From the NCBI GenBank assembly GCA_026874595.1, contig CM049314.1:27419729-27483728 (forward strand): a DNA stretch of 64,000 nt. The letters run 5' to 3'. The notes under the pieces are model-generated. The model was not told where the DNA came from, made no database searches, and saw only the letters and a list, made by a program, of their open reading frames with translations. The position numbers and the translations under genes were made by a program. The DNA comes from Sipunculus nudus (taxonomy: Eukaryota > Annelida > Sipuncula > Golfingiida > Sipunculidae). This document shows, one piece after another, positions 34,890-46,350 of this stretch. Numbering within the stretch: position 1 is the stretch's first letter; every line of letters begins with the position of its first letter.

Positions 34890-37800
34890 TACTTAGTGCG
34901 CAGTCTCACAGTACGTACAAGTCCGTCGCTTCCTGGAAAGGTTTCAACGACCCTGGCAGGAGGCCAATGAAGTCTTGACACTGTATCATCAACAACAAGA
35001 ACTATGTCACCCTTCTTTAGGTTAGGGTAACCCTTTGTCCATTTACGGCGTTCATGAAGGGTAGGCAAGAATTCTTTCCTTCATCGGTTCCAGAATTCGT
35101 TGGCTATAAACCGAACGCGTCTCCAAAGTCGTCGACAATATAGATATCAATGTAAGAATCTGACAAGGTCCAATGAACTTGGTGCATCTAGCGATGACAT
35201 GTCAATATAGGTTTGGGGACGACTATTTACAATGGTTTCGTCCTCAGTAAGAAGTATTCGAAATAGCTCGTAATGCGCAGCCAAAAGGGCAGACAGAACG
35301 CTCCTCACTGATCGGATCACGCGTTCCATACGCCTCCCTTGTGGTTTGAATGTGGTGCATTCATCCGAAAAGTAATCCAATCACAATGGTCTTTCAAAAG
35401 TTCCTGTCTCACTTTATCTTCATCCATCTCAGATAATGCTGCAACCAACTCTCCTCTAGCGCCGGCGAAATTCGTGCCTTGGTCAGATCTGAGTTGACGC
35501 ACAGGGCCACGGCCACAAGTAAACCTTCTATAAGCGTTCAGAAAGGAGTTCAAAGAGTTGGCAGTTTCTATATGCACTGCTCTAGAATTCACACACGTAA
35601 CCAATGCTCCATACTTTTTCACTTCGCTTCGCCCCTGTCTAACATAGAACGGTCCAATATAGTCTACCCTACTGTAGGTGACTTGGGCTGTCGGTTCTGT
35701 TCTGTCCTCTGGCAAGTCGGCCATTTTTTTCGCTTGAAGCATTCCTCTCAATTTGCGTCAGATGACACATTTGTTCAAGCAAGATGTTACTGCTGCTCGG
35801 GCAGCAATAATCCAATATCCGGAGGCTCTACTTTCATTCAGGGTCATCTCTCTACAGGAATGTCCGACTCTCTTATGATGATGTTAACCTACGAGTTACG
35901 TAAGATGGCCGTTTTTCGGCAGAATCACGGGATGCTTGACATGTCGAGGAAGATCAGCACGTCTTATCCTCCCGCCGACACGGATTGCTCCCTGCTCATC
36001 AAGGAAAGAGTCAAGTGTACGCAAACGACTGTTTCTTGTCAACGGACCCAGTATGCAATCTTAAGCTTTGTGAGATTTCAGCTGTACCTGCTAAACCACA
36101 TATCCTCACAGATGCTAGCTCTTTGGGGGACACATCGGCCTGTATCATCTTGATTGAAATCTCCTCGGCCTGTTAGAGCTCCTGCACATTTACTGGTACA
36201 TAATTATCCTTCATTCCCCCGTTTGGGCAGCTGATACTCCTGACCTCGGAGGTATCTTTACTTTCCCTTTCACAAGTCCTTGTTTGAATCTGAGAAATAC
36301 AGCAATAGCCCTTTCACTAAAAACAGCTTGAGAAATGTCAATGTTTTGCAAGCCTGTTTGTCTCGATCTCTGCAGTGGTGACCAGCACCGTCTTTCTAAA
36401 CTCCGGGTTATCTTGTTCAAGTACTGGAGGCTCATCAGGTTGTGAAGTGAGTCTGCAAATCTTAGAAAATCGGGTCCCTTCCACCAGATGGAGCTGTTGA
36501 TCAAATAATTTGCACTTGTCCCGCGCGAAGCAATGTCAGCTGGATTGCAATCAGTTGTCACGTGTCTCCATTGATCTGGAGATATGTTATCCCAAATCTG
36601 CTGGACGCGGTTGGCCACGTAGGTATGGAACCTAATAGCCTCGTTGTATATGAACCCCAGAACGGCTGTACTGTCGGTCCAATATACCTCCTTAATGTCC
36701 TCATACTGAAGTGCTCTACGCAGGAATACGCCTATTTTCAAAGACATCGAGGTAGCTGCAAGCTCCAATCTTGTAACTGTTATGGGTTTTGAGGGGGACA
36801 CCCTCGCCTTTCCCATGACGAGGGCAGTATTCATCTTTTCGTTCACATCTATTATTCTCAAATAACTACACTGGCCTATCCCACGAGACTTGCATCAGAA
36901 AAGAGGTGTAGTTCGATCCTTGAGACTGAACCTAGTTCCCTTCCTTTATAACATCTTTGGACTTCCAAACTTGACAGTTGAGATAACTCATCTCTCCATC
37001 TTTCCCATTGTTGTCTCACGTGATCTAGGTCGTCCCAATCGGCTCCTTTTCTTCAGACATTCTGGATGATCCGTTTTGCAACTAGGATGAACGGAGATAC
37101 GAGTCCTAACGGGTCAAAGATTGAGCAGACGGTGGAAAGTATACCCCTCCTTGTTTGTCCTTCAAGGTGACTCTACAGTTGAATGCATCGGACTCAACGC
37201 ACCACCTAGCACCCAAAGCTCTCTCTATTTGTAGTTTCTTATATGATAGGTCCAGCTCCTGAAGGTTCTCTGCACGGATATCCACGGGAATAGCTTGCAC
37301 AACTTCTTTGTTGTTGGAGATAAACATGTGAAGTTTAACCCCCCCCCCCCCCCTCTGACATAAGCCCTTGCTGTTATTGATCAGATCGATTGCTTTCTTT
37401 ACACTTGCTACCGAGGTTAATCCATCGCCCACATAAAAGTTACCTCTAACGAATTCTGCCGATTCTTTCCCGAATTCATTTTCATACAGGTCTGCTGTCA
37501 CCTTAAGAGCTGAATAAGCGCAACCAGGAAAAGACGTAGCGTAGAACATGTGCACTGTCATACGATATTCAGTTGGTTTCTTTGTAAAATCTTCATCCTT
37601 CCACCAAAGAATTTGGAGATAATCCCTATCTCTCTCTGGAACTCAGACTTGGTGGAACATTCCTTCAATATCACATGTGATTGCAATAACCTCCTTTCTG
37701 AAACGGCACAAAACCCCAGTGACGTTATTTGTTAGATCCTGCTCTTGTAGTAGATGTTTGTTAAGGACCTCCCCTCTATTGACGGCACTGCGGTCGAAGA

Positions 37801-38440
37801 CAACTTGCAGTTTACCAGGTTTACATGAGTGGTATACCCCATAGTGTGGCAAATACCATGTGCGCCCGTGCTTTTCTTCGTTTGCTAATCTAGGGGCCTC
37901 CTCTGCATATCGCTTGACGAGCATTTCTCTCATGACGTTGGAGTAGTCGCACCATAGTTTGGCATTGCTCATGAGCTTGTTACGTAATCTCTTTAGGCGA
38001 CCTTGTGTCATAGGCTTGTTGTCCGGTAGTGTAACAGAGTTCGTCTTGAAGGGAAGAGGTACCTCAAAATACCCATCCTGACACTGGTTGATTCCCTCCT
38101 TTACCTGAGACAGGAATCGTCTATCCTCAACTGAGACCTTATCTGGTGAGTCGGACCTATTCTCAGTAATGTCAATTTCATAGAGCTTTCCTACTTTATC
38201 CAAACTGATTTCCTTTGCTTGGGTCTTTAGGGCAAAATTGCATCGTCGCATTTCAGTTTTAATGTACCTGCAAGATGAGGAATACGTGTTGTAGTACTCC
38301 TTTCAGTGAATCCAATTACTCCCCATCCAAGATCTGTCCTGATGGCAAAAGTATCATCATCATTGCCTGGTACTATTTCACAGGGCTTCAAAGCTCGTGG
38401 GCAATTCATGTCAATTAGTAGGCCTATTTCGACGTCCTCT
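34890..38440 (-). pseudogene. BEL pol remnant: protease end, RT, RNase H, integrase, DUF5641-like end
   Basis: Domains in order from high to low coordinate: a DUF1758-like protease end (EIGLLIDMNCPRALKP, TDLGWGVIGF) near 38430-38310; reverse transcriptase with CDIEGMFHQV at about 37645 and YVGDGL near 37440, where the catalytic YVDD Asp is replaced by Gly; RNase H-like sequence at 36861-36211 (TRLELAATSM, WTDSTAVLGF, RHVTTDCNPADIASRG); integrase zinc-binding relic near 35850; integrase core at 35751-35317 (VDYIGPF, RSDQGTNF, then a frame break exactly at the GGVW motif near 35325); and a C-terminal domain around 35060-34890 (KGYPNLKKGD, LHWPPARVVETFPG). Frameshifts and stops lie between most blocks, so it is not functional. 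Plus-strand ORFs such as 35479-36153 are antisense shadows. Confidence 0.9.
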
Positions 38441-39210
38441 TGAAGTGGATAAAGCTTGTTTACAATATCTACCTTTTCCTCTATCAAACTTTCGAACGAT
38501 TTGACCTGCAGCTGATCTTGCAAGAGGTCACCTCTGAAAACGTCTGGTTCTATTTTTTGCAAAATATCCTGTTTATAGGTTATCAGTTCGGCCAATCTTG
38601 TAAGCTCACTCCGAGGTGTCAATTCTGTCTTTGGACTCTTTTCTGGATAAATTATTTCACCAGACATATCACTGATTCTTTTAATAAATGAACTGCTTTG
38701 AGTTCTGCTCTTCCTTGCTCCTCTTGGAGCCGAAGGATACTTGTACGTGATACTCTAGAACTTGTTCTTGATGTCCTTGACCTAGCTCCTCTGCTTACCT
38801 GCGAGGCACTATCTGGCCGCTGAAACAACTTCAGCTGCGGCATTCGGCAATGAGTATGATTCTACTGTTTCTTTAACATCAGTAACTTCTGTTTTCGTTT
38901 GAGAATATCGACTCTTGACAATCCCTCTTTTTATCTGTTAAGCAATTAAGGTATGCCTGCATCTCCTTTATAAAGTCCTAATAGAGGAGTCCTAATGACC
39001 AGCACGTCCTTGCAAGATATTCTCATTCTCCTGCTATTTCATGAAGGCTTCAGCATTCTGGATTTATTTGTCAAGTTTCTCCCACATTTTATCACTATTC
39101 CTTTGCCTTCTATCGGCTACAAGACATGCAGCCTTCTCCGTCATTCTTACAGATCTCCCACTTTCAGTGTGAAGCTCATCCCCTGGTGTATTTCTGTCAC
39201 ACACATCTGA
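38440..39210 (-). pseudogene. BEL gag remnant fused to pol by an internal deletion
   Basis: An N-terminal basic Ser/Arg-rich stretch (SRGARSRTSRTSSRVSR) with an ELKA helix lies at 38843-38652. A coiled-coil-like start with stops (DKMWEKLDK) is near 39100. Frame 38667-38227 begins with the DUF1759-like gag part (LAELITYKQD, VFRGDLLQ, VKSFESLIE). At about 38440 it passes without a break straight into DUF1758 of pol. The remaining gag, the zinc knuckles and the aspartic protease active site are missing, so a deletion of several hundred codons has occurred. Confidence 0.75.
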
Positions 39211-39352
39211 AGTATTTAACACGGACATCTTTCATTTAACAGTAAGGATGGATGTCTTTAGAATCGCGCTTGAAGAATGAAACCTTTCAGGGAAGACAGT
39301 TGACAACAAGTTGTTGAATAGGCGTCCACTCGTGATGATAGAGGAGTTTTCC

Positions 39353-40428
39353 TGTAGCGACATCTCTCATACAATCATCAAGATGAAGGCACATTTGATT
39401 GTAGTCTTTAAAAGTAGTCACTCACGTAAAACTGAAATACACACAAATGAATGGTCTTAGTCGCCTGCTGTAAATATCATAATATTTAACTTTTGCTGTG
39501 AATAAAGCAAACCATGTCAGATTTCAGTTTGTACAATAAACATTACTAAATTTATGTGGGTACTGTTATTTTACTTGAATACATGTGGTTATAAAGTTAT
39601 TCTTACAGCTCTGGGTATAAATAATGAAACACCAAGGTGTTTTATTACTGAAGTTCTCATGCGAGTTAAACTCATCTAGATATATAAAACAATATATTGA
39701 GTTAAGTGAAAATATAAGAATAAACAAATCTGGCATCATGCTACATTTCAAGTCTGTAATCACTAAAAAAGCACTCAAACCTGTTATAACAAAATCCTTG
39801 GTATTAGTATATCAGGCCGCATGCTGGGCCATCTGGTGACTTAATTGTCAACAAGAGTCTAACTCTGGCGCATCAGAGCACATGCAGTGCCATTTCGTGA
39901 CCAAAATGTACATGAAAAGCAGGTCTATCTCAAAAGTTAAACCATCCCTCCAGGCAGTACACAATTTAAACAAGCGAACGTATCATTACATAAAGTGCAA
40001 ATACTATAAAAAAAACAGACATACATCCCGTGTATACTAAAGAAACGTTAATAAGCGCTCTTTCATTAACTCCAGTTAGACTCCGTCAAATCTGACTTCA
40101 CATCAAAGTTTCGAGGCAGCAAAAAAGGTAACAAAGTTTAAAAGATACCTTCAGCATCGATATAGGACGTTAAACATCGATATACATCTATTCTAAGTTC
40201 AACATACCTCCTTGCCTGCACGTTCTAATAGCCAATTCGTCTGTAACGCGGTTGTCGGCTATCTTTAAGCTACTTCTGCAAAGCGCGCTCATATGAGATA
40301 CAATTAATATTTTTACAAATGAACCCAGCAAACGTCATCACCAACGTGTCTACGGTCACGGTTTATACCATTAAGACTCCAAATAAATAAAACTACGTTG
40401 AACAGCTATTCTACCGACTGCAGCTATA
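39353..40428 (-). repeat. 5' LTR of the BEL element
   Basis: Pairs with 33505-34629. Shared landmarks include TGGGTACTGTTATTTTACTTG, ACTCATCTAGATATATAAAA, CTCTGGCGCATCAGAGCACA and GCGGTTGTCGGCT. Short IS-like alternatives are excluded because the pair flanks a BEL pol. Confidence 0.88.
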
Positions 40429-40433
40429 GAAAG

Positions 40434-41055
40434 AAATATTCATATTAATCAATTTTGATATGATCCGGGAACGATTTAAACCAACAACACTTTAGGTTAA
40501 CATATGTGCGCTTCCAGGCTTTTATTACTTGGCAGGTTATCGTCTACTAGTTGTGCACAAATGCATTTCATAAGGGTCAGGAATTAAACCTACAAATTAT
40601 AACATGTTTGTGTAACAACATGTTTGGCAGTTTGAATATCACATGAATCAAAAACTTTTTGTTTTAATTAATTATTTTTAAAACACTTTTCTTTAATTTG
40701 GCTAAATTTGAGGGGGAAATATTTTTGTTTAATTTTTTATACATACCTGACGCTATTTCCGCCATGTACTAAGTAGATTTCCGGTAACCACAATCCACAA
40801 TGATACTTTTAATTCCAACACCAGATGTTGTTTATTGGTGAAAGTCAACGCCAATTTTACCCCGCTTTAGCCATGCTGTCCAAAATCCAAGACACCCGAC
40901 TACTTGAATGCGAAAGTATCAGGCTAAACTTTATTGAAGGCTATCTGCATATTTTATCACTCAATTCTCATCAATATTTACTAATTATTTTTGCATCCGG
41001 CAATTAACATTAGGAAGAATAGGAATTCTAATATGGGTCCTATTTTGATATATAT

Positions 41056-41135
<80 letters not shown>

Positions 41136-41491
41136 ATATAATAGAATTGACATCAATTTGACATCTGAAAACTCGCAGAGATTTGATGTGAAATTGCGGT
41201 ATGTCATATTTGCCCATTTTCTCCTTGATACAATTTGTTACTAAGGTGCCTGTTTTGAACAGGGTATACATGTTATGTAAATGTAATTGCATATTTATAC
41301 AAACAAGCATAATTTATTCAATTAAATTAACATATACAGGTCCTTGCGAAACAGAACTGTCGAACACAAGTAAGTGCACTAAAGTCAAAAACGGTATATA
41401 TTACAGCTCCTTTTATTAGTTGAGCAATTTAAACCCCATGTTTTTTTACAATCTTTTCATATATATTTATATATATAAATACATATAAACA

Positions 41492-41546
<55 letters not shown>

Positions 41547-41580
41547 ATACATATAATGGACATAGAAATTGTTACTCGCT
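40434..41580. other. AT-rich upstream region with two (AT)n arrays
   Basis: (AT)n arrays occupy about 41048-41133, with TACATACATA interruptions, and 41495-41542. No gene was recognised; ORFs at 40825-41007 and 40981-41310 are incidental. Confidence 0.5.
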
Positions 41581-41586
41581 TATTAT

Positions 41587-41638
41587 CCAATCAGGATATC
41601 CTATCAACACGTATTACATGAATAAGGAAGCTATAAAA
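41587..41638 (+). promoter_or_regulatory. CCAAT box and TATA box of the LRR-Ig gene
   Basis: CCAAT at 41587-41591 and TATAAAA at 41632-41638 are 45 bp apart and lie 146 and 95 bp upstream of the ATG at 41733. That is normal spacing for a polymerase II core promoter with a start near 41665 and a 5' leader of about 70 nt. No intron is needed between promoter and ATG. Confidence 0.55.
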
Positions 41639-41732
41639 CCACATGATGTCCGCTACAACATGAAGTATAATAGGGCGGTAAACACAACTCTGATAGTATT
41701 CGTCGGTTGAAATTAGTAGTAGCATATATATC

Positions 41733-43046
41733 ATGAAACTTCTCAGCGCAAAATCGGCTGTCGCCTGTTGGCTGGTAATCGTGACTCATACGTGTTTAGC
41801 CATGAGTCCAAATTGTGATTATCAAGAAAGCTGTATTCTTTCTTCTATCATGAATCGGGATGGAAAACTTAATATTTCATCGCGAATTATTTTATCCTAC
41901 CTGAAGGGGTTAAATTTTTCTTGTTGTGAGATATCATATGTGGCTCCACATAGTTTTGAAAATATGTCGAACATCGAGTATCTCATAATGTCAAACAATA
42001 ATATGACGGTCATAGAACATGATGTATTTTGCGGTCTCTCTGAGGTGAAGGAGCTGTATCTGGATTGTAATAAGATACAAAGAATTCATTCTGCCGCATT
42101 TAAAAGAATGAATCTACTTCAAATTCTGGACCTTCACCATAACAGCCTAATGGACATGCAAGAAGGAATTTTTCAAGACCTGCCTCATCTCGACTATTTA
42201 GATCTGAGATTTAATGGTCTTACAAGTGTACACATGGATCATTTTTCCCAAGTGTTAGGCTTAAAAGTGCTTCGACTGTCACATAACAGAATACATAAGA
42301 TAGGATTTGTCGATGCAATGCCTGTCTCACTTGAGTGGCTGGATTTAACATCGAACAAGATTCGGATGTTACCAAACTTTCCTTCGCGTAAGTGTACGAT
42401 AACTTTAATGGATAATGAGATTTATTGTGGATGTAAACTTGAAAACGCCATACTCCCGCCATTGGACACGTGTAAGGTACAATTCCAATGTTCTTCCCCA
42501 GCAAGCTTAAAAAATCTGTCCCCTAGTGTTAATATATCATACAGTACGAGAGGCATAAAGCAAGCTATAGTCATATCCAATTCTACCATAATGGATAAAA
42601 ACCTTCAGGTTTTTCTGGAACAATTGAATGCCACGACAATTTGCAGAATTACTCATCCACAAATTGAATTCAATGAAAGTCACATTAATTGTTATGGCTT
42701 CTCCAACCCGGCTCCAACTATAGAATTGTACAGAGATGGGGTATTGATATGGTCTCAAAAACCGAAAGTGGATAACGCGGGAGTAACCTATTTGTCGCGA
42801 GAGGGAAGCAATATAAAATATGGTTACACATGCATTGCAAGAAATGATGTGACCATGGAGGAAGTTGAGGTGATGCTAACAAAGTTTAATGGATCGAGAA
42901 ACCGCACCGCACAGACGATTGAAACTGCTGACAAAATTCCTGATTCGGCATTTTCCCCAGAAGTTTTGGTTCTTCTTCCCCTTAGCCTGGCTGTTCTACT
43001 CATCTGTGTTGCCACCTTTTCATTATGCATGGGACAGTTGCTTTAG
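41733..43046 (+). CDS. Intronless LRR-Ig transmembrane protein, 437 aa
   Basis: Residues 1-23 are a signal peptide ending THTCLA. About seven leucine-rich repeats span residues 56-217 (YLIMSNNNMTVI, ELYLDCNKIQRI, ILDLHHNSL, YLDLRFNGLTSV, VLRLSHNRIHKI, WLDLTSNKIRML), with an LRR C-terminal cysteine cap at about 228-253 (YCGCKL and later Cys 247 and 253). One C2-type Ig domain lies around 300-383 with Cys 320 and 367 (YGYTCIARN), then a membrane helix at 409-431. At least nine N-glycosylation sequons lie in the ectodomain. The architecture is that of LRR-Ig cell-surface proteins used in adhesion or innate recognition; the ligand is unknown. The ORF stops six residues after the helix, so there is no cytoplasmic tail. 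The +1 frame stays open for another 13 codons, so a late frameshift or a short splice form is possible. Confidence 0.88.
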   Translation: MKLLSAKSAVACWLVIVTHTCLAMSPNCDYQESCILSSIMNRDGKLNISSRIILSYLKGLNFSCCEISYVAPHSFENMSNIEYLIMSNNNMTVIEHDVFCGLSEVKELYLDCNKIQRIHSAAFKRMNLLQILDLHHNSLMDMQEGIFQDLPHLDYLDLRFNGLTSVHMDHFSQVLGLKVLRLSHNRIHKIGFVDAMPVSLEWLDLTSNKIRMLPNFPSRKCTITLMDNEIYCGCKLENAILPPLDTCKVQFQCSSPASLKNLSPSVNISYSTRGIKQAIVISNSTIMDKNLQVFLEQLNATTICRITHPQIEFNESHINCYGFSNPAPTIELYRDGVLIWSQKPKVDNAGVTYLSREGSNIKYGYTCIARNDVTMEEVEVMLTKFNGSRNRTAQTIETADKIPDSAFSPEVLVLLPLSLAVLLICVATFSLCMGQLL

Positions 43047-45225
43047 GAGGGAAAGTTTTAAAGAATTACCAGAACCATTGAAATAGAGGATTTTGATTAT
43101 GTTGCAGTAAGCTTACAGTAACAATATGTGGATACATGAGATACGTTGATGTCGAATGTAATAGACATTTTATGATATTTCTTGCATATTTCAATGACAA
43201 TTAAGCAAATTTCAATGGAGTGATTTCAATATTGACAGAAGTTGTAAGGATAAACAAATGAATTTAAATATATAAGAAGTATTTGTGAACATTTATGCAG
43301 GATTTGTCTGTCAAGAAAACTAATATGTATATAATTGTACATAATTCAATTTTATTCTATGCTCTAATATATTCTAGTGTTATTGCGAATGTATGAATGT
43401 TAGGGTGGAGAAATTGTGTATAAAGATAGGCCTTTGAAAGGTAACACATGTACTAACTGCAATGTAAGAAAAAATGCATTACATGATACATGATCAACTG
43501 AAAAGAATTGACACAAGGGTTGGTTATATATGGTGTCACCACTGAAGCCGTTAAATGCTTTATGTGATAATTGAAATCATTATAATTCAATGTTATTCCT
43601 TTTTGAATGTGAAAGTATTTCGAATATGTCGCGTGTTTGCTGTATATAAACACTTAAACTTCAGAGGCCAATGAAACAGAGATACGTAGTTTTTCAGGAT
43701 GATGTTTTTTCAAAACTCAAAATAACAAACATTATGTGAATTTAAGTATATAACAAGATAGAGAATGAAGGAATGTTCCATGTAAACAGATCATAAAACC
43801 TTCATTAGAATATGAACAGACCATTACGTTTCCTTATTTTACACCTTTATTATTAGTACAGCTGGTTATCTAAATCCCCGGTTTCTGTGTGTGCGATATC
43901 AGAGTACAGGTCCTGTTGTTTTAACCTAACCTAACCACTACTCCTTACATGTGTTTTCCCTTTGACTTGTACTCACGTACTGTTAAAGTACTGGCCAATG
44001 TTATCTTTAGTTTTAACTCAGTGTGTTGAATGATACTTTCCTGAAATAAATAGGTACGATTGTTTAATACCTACCTAATGAGCACACTTATAACAAATAA
44101 AAAAGGACGCTGTTACGAAGACATTTGTTCAGGGAAATGTACTGGGTTGATCCTGCATTCGAACCCATGCCAGACGTTCCAACCGATTCGCTAGAAATGC
44201 AAGCTTTACAAGCGAAACAGTTAGGTCCGACCCAGTGACAATATCAGTATAGAGTATTTTATTGATTTTACTCTACATATGAGTCACCAAACCTATTGAG
44301 AAACTGTTCAGAAATAGTAGAAACAAACGCAATTTCCTTTTGACTTTTCCACGATGACAGGAATATATAACAAAACTGTGGCTTAATATTTCATGGAATC
44401 ACATAAATTTGCATTTTACTTATTTCAAGAATACAGACATGTAAAATATGACACTTGCAGTTTGCCCATATAAGCAAACTACGACTGAAATAAGTTATAA
44501 CCTCGTATGTTTATTCGACATGAGTGTTATCGGCCTTGCCAGTTAGAAATAAGTGCCGCAAATAATGATTATACACCTTTTAATTCTAGTTTTAAGCCAC
44601 AGCATAGAGTGAACAGAATGCCTATCAAAGTTCGATCATTAACGTTAAGTTAACCTTCAGGGGTCTAACGAAATAACCTGATGCTGTCGTTAAAATTTGC
44701 CTACACTGTCTGACAAACCGATGGATATGTTAACTTGGACAAAAGAGACTGCCAGAAGAAGACCTAAAAGTAGCCAGACGCTCCTCCGTTGTAACTAAAG
44801 TGCAAGGATTACACAGAGCTCACACATTTCACCGCTAACGTCATAAAGGTTGTGCATGTAGGAAATATGAATATTTATCATTACTACATGTGAAGCCGAA
44901 TTTATTACAGAATTATTGCTAAGAAAAATTTTTAACTAATTAATTTTCTGATGTACACACAACGAAACTAGAAGACTGAGAGTCGAGAAAGGGCCCCGTG
45001 AAAGGCCCATAGACTTCCAATGTTGATTGTGATGCTTTCAAAAATATAATAAAGGACCTGATTACATCCCCTGATAGAGGGAACTGACTCAATATAGCTT
45101 TTAAACAATAGGACAAAGATGTAAGGCGTGAATATGAGATATTCATGTATGAATGTACTGTAGTGGAACTGCCCAAGCAACAGAGGCATATAACAACTGA
45201 CATATCAAACTGCAAGCCTGGTATG
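43047..45225. other. 3' flank of the LRR-Ig gene; no further gene supported
   Basis: The first AATAAA noticed downstream is at 44045-44050, about 1 kb past the stop, so its use is uncertain. A minus-strand box B-like string (GGGTTCGAATGC, about 44160) suggests a SINE remnant. Open frames at 44940-45215 (-) lack recognisable domains. Confidence 0.4.
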
Positions 45226-45229
45226 CAAA

Positions 45230-46350
45230 CAAATCAATAGGATGGTACTGTGACCTTGCCCTTGCCAAATTCAATATTGTTCTTCCCCAGTAATTAGGTA
45301 ACTAAAGATGAAAGACTTTGGATGAAACTCTACAAAGCATCCAGAATCTTTTTAATGATGCGTGTCCCGTGACCTTCACCTGTGACCTTGTGATCCAAAA
45401 ATCAAAAGGAGTCTTACGTTAGTGCTGCCTCATTAAGAAAACAACCCAATCTGTCAAGCTAAACTGGAGTTTTCATCCATAAACTAATTTGTGAATGGGT
45501 GAGCCTATGACCCTTAATTGAACGGTTATTTTTCTCCCATTTGTGGAAGAAAGAAGGTATGTGGTAACCCAAAAATTAATAGGCGTTTTACTTTAATGAT
45601 GGACCATCTATAAATGTTCAAAATCCAAATGTCCCTTCAATTTTGAGTTTTCTTCCAGAAACACATTGGACAGATGGCCGATGTGACCTTTGTCTTCGAT
45701 CTTGAGCTCCCAAAACTATAGAGATCTTCCCCTATTGCCAGGTGAACCATATGTGCAAGATGGAAGGTCTAAAATGAAGATTTTGGCTTTAAATGCATCA
45801 ACATAGTCTTTAAGGATGTGGGTCCTGTGATCTTATACAATAACCTTTTGAAAAAATCTGAGAACTTACTATCATTGAACTTAAAGCATTTAGATTATCG
45901 TAACAATTTTTTTTTTTAAGTTGGTCTAGTGCCCTTGACCTGTGACCAGGTAAACTCAAAATCCAAATCAACTTTTGGCAGATAACCATGTGTGTAGGAT
46001 GTTAAGTTTGAAATGAAAAGTTTGATTTACTGTGCTTCCACAATCCTTTTAAAGATGTGGCTCCTGTGATCTTCACCCTTTTACCTTAGGACCCAAATAA
46101 TCAAAATGTTTCTCACTTAAGTGATGGGTCATACATGGAAAAAAGTTTGAAGCAATTGACCAAATCAAACTAACGTTATCATCTGGAAACTAATTTGTGG
46201 ACAGAGAGACCCTATGACCTTGACCTTTGACCTTGTGACCCATATTCATTTATATTCTTCCTTACTGGCAGGTCAGCTATATATGCAAGGTGAAAGGTTT
46301 GGGATGAAAAGCTTGGCTTAAAGTATAACCATTATCTTTAGTTGGCAGAT
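45230..46350. repeat. TGACCT-rich repeat array with a perfect DR1
   Basis: Units carry GTGACCTTCACCTGTGACC near 45370, GTGACCTTTGTCTTCGATC near 45684 and a perfect TGACCTTGACCTTTGACCT at 46215-46233. The last contains TGACCTTTGACCT at 46221-46233, the complement of AGGTCAAAGGTCA. Same family as 16505-17800. Confidence 0.75.

Larger units (their letters stand above)
33505..40428 (-). mobile_element. BEL/Pao LTR retrotransposon, structurally whole but dead
   Basis: Two direct repeats of about 1.1 kb bound a 4.7-kb interior with gag and pol remnants in BEL order on the minus strand. Both LTRs begin TGTAGCGACATC on the plus strand and end CAGCTATA. The 5-bp string GAAAG lies immediately outside both ends (33500-33504 and 40429-40433), a credible target duplication. 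Next to the left LTR, which is the 3' LTR in element orientation, is a run of 14 C (G on the coding strand) at 34631-34644 in the polypurine-tract position. No convincing primer-binding site follows the other LTR. Substitutions and small indels throughout the LTRs suggest an old insertion. Confidence 0.9.

Noticed and set aside
35479-36153. 224-codon plus-strand ORF
   Set aside because: It is antisense to the BEL integrase, whose motifs lie on the minus strand.
43047-43086. Cytoplasmic tail of the LRR-Ig protein in the next frame
   Set aside because: The +1 frame is open for only 13 codons and shows no clear similarity to the tail exons at 1-65 or 5603-5858, so I did not add it to the gene.
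44105-44240. tRNA gene on the minus strand
   Set aside because: Only a box B-like string was found; no box A at the right distance and no cloverleaf.
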